Assembly (NCBI GenBank): GCA_045106295.1
Contig: JBGCEI010000086.1
Location: forward strand, 1 to 10,935
Reading direction: 5' to 3'
Source: WTJX01 sp045106295
Lineage (GTDB): Bacteria; Bacteroidota; Bacteroidia; Cytophagales; JAAEPT01
DNA: 10,935 nucleotides
The position numbers were made by a program, and so were the translations under genes. Below are positions 6,561 through 10,935 of the stretch, piece after piece (position 1 is the stretch's first letter; each line of letters opens with the position of its first letter). The notes beneath the pieces were generated by a model. That model did no database searches and was not told the origin of the DNA. It was given only the letters and a program-made list of their open reading frames with translations.

Positions 6561-7538
6561 ATGTCTAAAATAAAATACTATTACGATACCGAAACCTGCA
6601 GGTACGAGCGTTATAAAACCACTACTAAGGATTTTATCCTTAATACAGTCGGTTTCTTTGTAACAACCTTTCTTCTAGCCATTGCTATTGTATTTGGATA
6701 TACTCGGTTCTTTGACCCACCACATGTAGCGGTTATTAAAGAACAAAACAAAGAACTTAAATACTATTACGAGATCATGGACAAAGAGTTGAAAGACTTA
6801 GATGCCATGGCTGACTTTTTACAAGAAAAAGATAGAAGTATTTATCGAATAATTATGGAGTCTGAGCCATTACCTAGCTCCGTATGGAATGGAGGTACTG
6901 GAGGATATAAAAAGTACAAAGAATTAATCAATAAAAATTTAGGCTATGAAACCGTTATTCTATCCAAACTAAAACAGCTGGATAAGATAAAACGGAAGAT
7001 GTATCTCCAAACCAAATCGTACGATAAGATATTGGAGTTAGCAAAAGGGAAAGAAACCATGCTTTCACACATACCGTCTATTCAGCCATTATCCAGAAAA
7101 GATTTAAACCGTTTAGCTTCAGGTTTTGGAATGCGCTTGCACCCTATTCATAAAGTCTGGCGGCTACATGCTGGTCTCGATTTTTCTGCTCCAAGAGGGA
7201 CTCCAATTTATGCTACAGGTGATGGAGTAGTAAAACTGACTAAATACAGCTACAAAGGTTACGGTCGTCAGGTAGAAATAAATCACGGGTACGGTTACGT
7301 TACCAAATATGCACACATGCAAAAATATGTAGTGAAGCAAGGTCAAAAGGTTAAGAGAGGTCAGTTAATTGGCTATGTGGGTAATTCAGGATCCTCTACA
7401 GCGCCACACCTACACTATGAAATAATTAAAAAAGTTAAAAAAATTAACCCCATTCACTATATGTACCGTGATTTCACAGATGAAGAATACAACGAATTGT
7501 TGAAAAAAGCATCTGAAAAAAATCAATCTTTATCGTAA
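6561..7538 (+). CDS. Membrane-anchored M23 (LytM-type) metallopeptidase
   Basis: A 325-residue envelope protein with a short cytoplasmic N-terminus (MSKIKYYYDTET), one membrane helix at about 26-47, a helical periplasmic region (about 58-165, partly coiled-coil-like) and a C-terminal LytM/M23 domain (about 186-297). The zinc site looks complete: H203 and D207 in HAGLD, H252 in YAHMQ and HLH at 283-285. An active D,D-type endopeptidase cutting peptidoglycan cross-links is therefore likely, rather than one of the degenerate LytM activators. The protein matches from end to end a type common in Flavobacteria, including the KYYYD start, SASGFGMRLHP-like region and NQSLS end; in genomes I recall it sits next to alaS and a MerR-type gene. 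Here rsgA is upstream and the MerR-type gene is downstream. An AAGG at 6554-6557 is a weak ribosome-binding-like site. Confidence 0.93.
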   Translation: MSKIKYYYDTETCRYERYKTTTKDFILNTVGFFVTTFLLAIAIVFGYTRFFDPPHVAVIKEQNKELKYYYEIMDKELKDLDAMADFLQEKDRSIYRIIMESEPLPSSVWNGGTGGYKKYKELINKNLGYETVILSKLKQLDKIKRKMYLQTKSYDKILELAKGKETMLSHIPSIQPLSRKDLNRLASGFGMRLHPIHKVWRLHAGLDFSAPRGTPIYATGDGVVKLTKYSYKGYGRQVEINHGYGYVTKYAHMQKYVVKQGQKVKRGQLIGYVGNSGSSTAPHLHYEIIKKVKKINPIHYMYRDFTDEEYNELLKKASEKNQSLS

Positions 7539-7557
7539 TACCTTATATATTTAGATA

Positions 7558-7578
7558 ATCGACAAGCGTCGGTATTTT
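7558..7578 (+). terminator. Weak hairpin plus short T-run after the M23 gene
   Basis: ATCGAC (7558-7563), a 4-base loop AAGC and GTCGGT (7568-7573) can form a 6-bp stem with one G-T pair, followed by ATTTT. The stem is short and the T-run is interrupted, so termination would be partial at best, with some read-through into the MerR-type gene. Confidence 0.3.
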
Positions 7579-7607
7579 AAAACAAGTAACTGTAGATAAC
7601 GATAAGA

Positions 7608-7997
7608 GTGGGTTCACAACTACAATTCTCATTCGATGACCAAACGCCTAAACCTGCTGTACAAGAGGTTAAAAAGTTATCTATAGAAAAATCCTATTAT
7701 TCCATAGGCGAAGTAGCCAAAAAACTCAATGTAAATACTTCCCTGATCCGTTTTTGGGAAAAAGAATTCTCTATTCTTAAACCAAAAAAGAATGAAAAAG
7801 GAACTCGGAAGTTTACTAAAAAAGATATCAAAACCATTCGTTTGATTTATCATGTGGTAAAAGAGAAGGGGTATACCTTACACGGGGCTAAAGAAGTACT
7901 CAAAAACAATAAAGAAACCATAGAAAAAGAAAAAGAAGTACTTGAAACATTAAAAAGAGTACGTAAATTTCTAGTCGAAATAAACCATCGACTATGA
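7608..7997 (+). CDS. MerR-family transcriptional regulator
   Basis: A 129-residue DNA-binding protein. After a low-complexity lead (1-28), a MerR-type winged helix-turn-helix covers about 30-98. It includes YSIGEVAKKLNVNTSLIRFW (31-50) as the helix-turn-helix, RKFTKKDI (67-74) as the wing, then a helix-rich tail (about 100-129), probably a short dimerisation coiled coil. There is no large effector-binding domain and no cysteine, so it is not a metal sensor of the classic MerR kind. The closest type I know is the small MerR-like protein found beside the M23 peptidase gene in Flavobacteria; its targets are unknown to me. The start is GTG at 7608, the first usable codon after an in-frame TAG at 7593. 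The last bases overlap dprA in the form ATGA, so the two genes are probably translationally coupled. Confidence 0.88.
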   Translation: MGSQLQFSFDDQTPKPAVQEVKKLSIEKSYYSIGEVAKKLNVNTSLIRFWEKEFSILKPKKNEKGTRKFTKKDIKTIRLIYHVVKEKGYTLHGAKEVLKNNKETIEKEKEVLETLKRVRKFLVEINHRL

Positions 7998-9121
7998 CCA
8001 ATCTGCAAGAGCTCCATTATCTCATGGCACTCACACTTGTTCCTGATCTAGGAGGAAGTAGAATAAAAAATTTAATAGAACATTGTAAAACAGCAGAAGC
8101 AGTATGTAAACTGCCGAAAGGAAAATTAATGAAATTCCCTGGTGTAGGAGAGAAAATAGCAACGGCCGTTGTCAGTGCAAACCAACAGCTTTCCCTCGCT
8201 GAAAAACACATTAACACGCATCAAAAGCAAGGAATTGAGATGTTAGCTTACACAGATGAGCGCTACCCTGACCGTTTAAAAGACATCAAAGACGCTCCTG
8301 CGATACTATATCACAAAGGAAATACCCCATTAAACAGACAAAAAATCATCTCTATTGTAGGTACAAGAAAGGCTACAAGATATGGACTGGAAGCTACTGA
8401 ACGGTTAGTAGAACAATTACAAAAACATGATTGCTTGATTGTAAGTGGTCTGGCTTATGGTATTGACATCGCCGCACATAAAGCTGCTTTAAAAAATGGA
8501 TTAGACACCATAGGTGTGATGGCAAATGGAATGGATAGAATTTACCCAGCCATACATAAAAAAATCGCTACCCAAATGGTAGAACAAGGTGGTCTATTAA
8601 CAGAGAACCCTTTAGGTACCAAACCAGACGCTCCACTTTTCCCTGCTAGAAATAGAATAATAGCAGGTATGTGCGACGCTGTGGTAGTTGTAGAGGCAGC
8701 AAAATCTGGAGGAGCATTAATTACTGCAGAAATAGCTAATTCTTATTTCAAAGATGTATTTGCTTTTCCTGGCGATGTAAACAATCCTTATTCTGAAGGG
8801 TGCAATCGATTGATTCGATCCCACAAGGCCAACCTTTTAATAGATGTTTCCGATTTAGAATATCACCTTGGATGGGAAAAAAGTGAAGCGAAATCAGAAA
8901 CTAAGAAAGTACAAGAAATTAACCTGCCTAGTCTAACCGAAGATGAACGAAAAGTAGTAACTGTTCTTCAAGAAGTAGATGGATTGTCATTAGATGAATT
9001 GAGTTGGAAATCGTCTGTTCCTGCCAATCAATTGTCAGGGTTATTGTTGAATCTAGAATTTCAAGGAGTTGTCTCACAGCATCCTGGTAAGCAATTTAGG
9101 CTGAGTAAGGCGTTGAGGTAA
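7994..9121 (+). CDS. dprA: DNA-processing protein A (RecA loader in natural transformation)
   Basis: DprA (Smf) binds incoming single-stranded DNA in the cytoplasm, shields it and helps load RecA. The 375-residue chain has the full domain set: an N-terminal helix-hairpin-helix/SAM-like region (about 15-65, FPGVGEKIA at 48-56), the Rossmann-like DprA core (about 75-285) and a C-terminal winged helix (about 312-372). Core motifs are VGTR (122-125), SGLAYGID (151-158), FPARNRIIAG (216-225) and SGGALITAE (238-246). Its ATG overlaps the stop of the MerR-type gene by 4 bp, so they share an mRNA. Length and motifs are normal. Presence of dprA does not by itself show competence, since most bacteria carry it; no com gene lies in the window. 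It converges with fic, with 68 bp between the stops. Confidence 0.96.
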   Translation: MTNLQELHYLMALTLVPDLGGSRIKNLIEHCKTAEAVCKLPKGKLMKFPGVGEKIATAVVSANQQLSLAEKHINTHQKQGIEMLAYTDERYPDRLKDIKDAPAILYHKGNTPLNRQKIISIVGTRKATRYGLEATERLVEQLQKHDCLIVSGLAYGIDIAAHKAALKNGLDTIGVMANGMDRIYPAIHKKIATQMVEQGGLLTENPLGTKPDAPLFPARNRIIAGMCDAVVVVEAAKSGGALITAEIANSYFKDVFAFPGDVNNPYSEGCNRLIRSHKANLLIDVSDLEYHLGWEKSEAKSETKKVQEINLPSLTEDERKVVTVLQEVDGLSLDELSWKSSVPANQLSGLLLNLEFQGVVSQHPGKQFRLSKALR

Positions 9122-9146
9122 ATAACAATATGGGCTGCTTTAACAA

Positions 9147-9191
9147 AAAAAACTCGTTGACTATCGCCTAAAAGCACTATTGGAGTTTTTT
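9147..9191. terminator. Possible weak bidirectional terminator between dprA and fic
   Basis: AAAAAACTC (9147-9155) and GAGTTTTTT (9183-9191) are a perfect 9-bp inverted repeat with a 27-base loop, ending in a T-run on both strands. The stem is mostly A-T and the loop is long, so stability is doubtful. Its position between two converging genes, reaching the fic stop codon, supports a terminator role. Confidence 0.35.
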
Positions 9192-10659
9192 AATTTATTT
9201 CATTTATAATTATTGTAAGCCCTACTTTTAAAATATCTTGAATGTATGCTGTTAAATTATCTCTCGTTCTTTCACCTATTTTTTCAAGTGAAACAGTAAA
9301 CGGTTCAATATTGATAGGGATTAGCTTTTTATCCTCTTCATTATTTGCTTTCTCGGCAAATTCCATAAACCCACCTACCGCCATTACATCATTTTCAAAA
9401 CCGTAGTGATGAACAGAAATCACAAGGTTATAAGAACTGTTTGTTGGTAGATTGAAATGTATCCCAAACCATCCTCTTGGTAGATTCCTATTAAAAAAAT
9501 AATCATGGCTATTAGCATATTCTGTTATTTGATGGGTATGCCAAAAGTACTTTGGTTGATGGGGTTTAACACTTGTAATCCCTGTTTTAGCCCTTTCTCT
9601 AGGTATTAATTCTTGTAATTGTTCCTTAACATCACCTAAAATTTCATAGATATATGAAAAAATCATACCCCTATTTTCTGAGAGTTTATTTTCTCTTTGT
9701 TCTTTTTGGTCTGATGTAGCCTTTTCTACTTTTTGATTGAAAATATTAGCTAAATCTTCTAGACTATTAGCAACTTTTTGAGTTTTAAAGTTTAAGGCAT
9801 TTTCGATACTCTTTTTTTGTTCTTTAGAAAAAAATGAAACTAACTCTTGAGGTTTCTTTATGTCAGCTTGTTCTAGAGCTCTTATATAGGAGGGTTTGTC
9901 TTCACGTCTTACCGTAAAAGGTAGTAGACCATTCTTAATTAAAATAAGACTAGCTAAAAGTCTAGCAATTCTACCATTACCGTCTTGAAATGGATGTATT
10001 TGAGTAAAAGCATGATGAACCCATGCCGCCAGAATAATTGGGTTTAGTTCATTACTAGATTCCTCTTCAAATATTTGAACAAGTTTTTCCATTTCACTAT
10101 CAACGTGTATTGGAGGACAGTAAATAAATATTTGACCATCTGCCCTTTTAGGGTTATTATCTTGTTTTTTGAATTCACCTTTTAATAAAGGTACTTGAAC
10201 CACTTGTCCTAGAGTATTGACTGCTTCTGTATAATCTTGATGTTGCGTTACTAAATGATGTAATTCCTTTATAAAACTAACAGTTAATGACCTATTTGAT
10301 TTAACTAAATCAAAAATAAAATCCATCGCTTCAAAATGGTCGTGCAGATACTGCATAAGTTTTTTAGGTGGAATATTAGTATCATTATGGCTTATATATG
10401 ATTCAACAAAACCTTCTTTAATTAGTGTTTGAGTTATACCTTCTGTAAGATCATAGAGTTTTTCTACTATTCCTGTTTCTATGGCATGTTGTCGTTTTAA
10501 TCGATTTAGAAATTCTTCGTAATCATTATCACCTTCAGTAAACTCTTTTCTTTTTTTATACCAACTTGGTGCTAAGTCATCAAATTTAGAAGTATCCGTT
10601 AATTTCCAATTGTCATCTAATTGAATACCCGTCCAAATATTTACTTCTTTAGTTTCCAT
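9190..10659 (-). CDS. Fic-domain protein (probable AMP transferase)
   Basis: A 489-residue Fic protein. The catalytic loop HPFQDGNGR at 222-230 fits HPFx(D/E)GN(G/K)R exactly; H222 is the presumed catalytic base, and most such enzymes move AMP from ATP to a Ser, Thr or Tyr of a target protein. An N-terminal helical region (about 45-135) precedes the Fic core (about 125-285). TLIKEG at 78-83 fits the inhibitory motif (S/T)xxxE(G/N), while AIETG at 59-63 lies where class II Fic proteins often have SxxIEG; which one acts, if either, is unclear. Residues about 300-489 form a long C-terminal part I cannot assign: a Lys/Glu-rich helical stretch (about 300-355), then a strand-rich segment. No separate small antitoxin gene adjoins it, which suits self-inhibition rather than a two-gene FicTA pair. 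The stop of an IS200-type transposase lies 87 bp upstream. Target and biological role are unknown. Confidence 0.9.
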   Translation of the reverse strand: METKEVNIWTGIQLDDNWKLTDTSKFDDLAPSWYKKRKEFTEGDNDYEEFLNRLKRQHAIETGIVEKLYDLTEGITQTLIKEGFVESYISHNDTNIPPKKLMQYLHDHFEAMDFIFDLVKSNRSLTVSFIKELHHLVTQHQDYTEAVNTLGQVVQVPLLKGEFKKQDNNPKRADGQIFIYCPPIHVDSEMEKLVQIFEEESSNELNPIILAAWVHHAFTQIHPFQDGNGRIARLLASLILIKNGLLPFTVRREDKPSYIRALEQADIKKPQELVSFFSKEQKKSIENALNFKTQKVANSLEDLANIFNQKVEKATSDQKEQRENKLSENRGMIFSYIYEILGDVKEQLQELIPRERAKTGITSVKPHQPKYFWHTHQITEYANSHDYFFNRNLPRGWFGIHFNLPTNSSYNLVISVHHYGFENDVMAVGGFMEFAEKANNEEDKKLIPINIEPFTVSLEKIGERTRDNLTAYIQDILKVGLTIIINEIN

Positions 10660-10721
10660 TTGCTGATTTTTTAAAGCTTGAATATATACTTTCTCGAATC
10701 TACTAAATTTATTGTGAAATT

Positions 10722-10742
10722 CCCTGTGGCAAGACCACAGGG
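10722..10742 (-). repeat. Perfect 8-bp hairpin, probable right-end recognition hairpin of the IS200/IS605 element
   Basis: CCCTGTGG and CCACAGGG form a perfect inverted repeat around a 5-base loop (TCTTG on the minus strand). It is far richer in G and C than its surroundings and begins 4 bp after the tnpA stop. IS200/IS605 transposases recognise imperfect or perfect subterminal hairpins at each end, and the right-end hairpin normally follows tnpA. No T-run follows on the minus strand, so an intrinsic terminator is less likely. The element should end shortly beyond it, between about 10722 and 10680; the exact cleavage site is not visible without the left end. Confidence 0.65.
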
Positions 10743-10746
10743 CGTC

Positions 10747-10935
10747 TTACATATTAAATAATTTTAACTGCTTTACTTCTTCCTCTATACCCTGGTTTTT
10801 AATATAATTCTCTATCACATTCTTATTCCCTTTTGGACTTATTGTTCCAATATAATAACCATCTGACCAAAATTCCCCTCCCCACAACTGCTTTTTTAGA
10901 TCTGGAAATTTCCGAAACAATAACCTTGATGTAAT
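10747..10935 (-). mobile_element. tnpA: IS200/IS605-family transposase TnpA, C-terminal part (cut by window edge)
   Basis: The minus strand is open from the window edge to a TAA at 10747-10749 and encodes the last 62 residues of a Y1 (HUH) single-strand transposase that is usually about 150 residues long. Conserved parts are FRKFPDLKKQLWGGEFWSDG, then YYIGTIS and YIKNQG. In this family the tyrosine and glutamine of Y-x3-Q, here YIKNQ, are the DNA-cleaving tyrosine and a metal ligand (Y127 and Q131 in IS608), and both are present. The HUH histidine motif lies beyond the window. The visible part shows no frameshift. Such elements move as single-stranded circles and leave no target duplication. 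No tnpB is present on this side of the gene; it could lie beyond the edge. Confidence 0.88.

Noticed and set aside
7164..7346. Open frame on the minus strand inside the M23 catalytic domain.
   Set aside because: It is a 60-codon shadow of a highly conserved coding region.
8017..8217. Open frame on the minus strand inside the 5' part of dprA.
   Set aside because: It is a short shadow of dprA without any supporting signal.
10722..10742. The hairpin after tnpA as an intrinsic terminator.
   Set aside because: No T-run follows the stem on either strand, and its position fits an IS200/IS605 right-end hairpin better.
9190..10746. Two-gene FicTA toxin-antitoxin module.
   Set aside because: No small antitoxin frame lies next to fic. 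The upstream gap holds only the insertion-sequence end and the downstream gap is 68 bp.

Overview
The window looks like a chromosomal segment of a Bacteroidota bacterium, most likely a Flavobacteriales-type member. The DNA is AT-rich. Ribosome binding sites are mostly absent, and several start regions carry the Bacteroidota -7 promoter motif TAnnTTTG. Two adjacent proteins, an M23 peptidase beginning MSKIKYYYD and a MerR-type regulator with SLIRFWEKEF, closely match a pair I know from Flavobacteria. The species cannot be fixed from this sequence alone. No gap exceeds 300 bases; the longest are 2239-2336 (divergent promoter region) and 10660-10746 (between the insertion-sequence transposase and fic).

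Layout. (1) Positions 96-2238, minus strand: a lipoprotein glucosaminidase, then a membrane-anchored serine hydrolase of the beta-lactamase/PBP-like class, spaced 37 bp apart and probably one operon. A good promoter ends 4 bp before the first gene. (2) Positions 2337-3224, plus strand: a 10-helix EamA/DMT transporter. (3) Positions 3232-4277, minus strand: an outer-membrane beta-barrel-like protein and a small lipoprotein, with stop and start codons overlapping by one base. The transporter and this pair converge on one perfect 12-bp hairpin that contains both stop codons. (4) Positions 4344-9121, plus strand: housekeeping genes. These are Kdo transferase (waaA/kdtA), overlapping the ribosome-maturation GTPase gene rsgA by 11 bp; then an M23 endopeptidase with its own -7 box; then a MerR-family regulator overlapping dprA by 4 bp. 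(5) Positions 9190-10659, minus strand: a 489-residue Fic-domain protein with an intact catalytic loop. (6) Positions 10747-10935, minus strand: the C-terminal 62 codons of an IS200/IS605 TnpA, followed by a perfect 8-bp hairpin that is probably the element's right-end recognition hairpin.

How they fit together. Most of the window concerns the cell envelope: two peptidoglycan-hydrolase-type genes, a penicillin-recognising-type serine hydrolase, an LPS inner-core enzyme, an outer-membrane barrel and two lipoproteins. RsgA and DprA are core genes of ribosome assembly and DNA uptake/recombination. The right end (fic plus insertion sequence) is the only clearly accessory part. I saw no CRISPR array, rRNA or tRNA gene, phage module or recognisable defence cassette. 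I found no convincing new multi-gene system. The fic/IS200 junction and the unassigned Fic C-terminal region are the best places to look.
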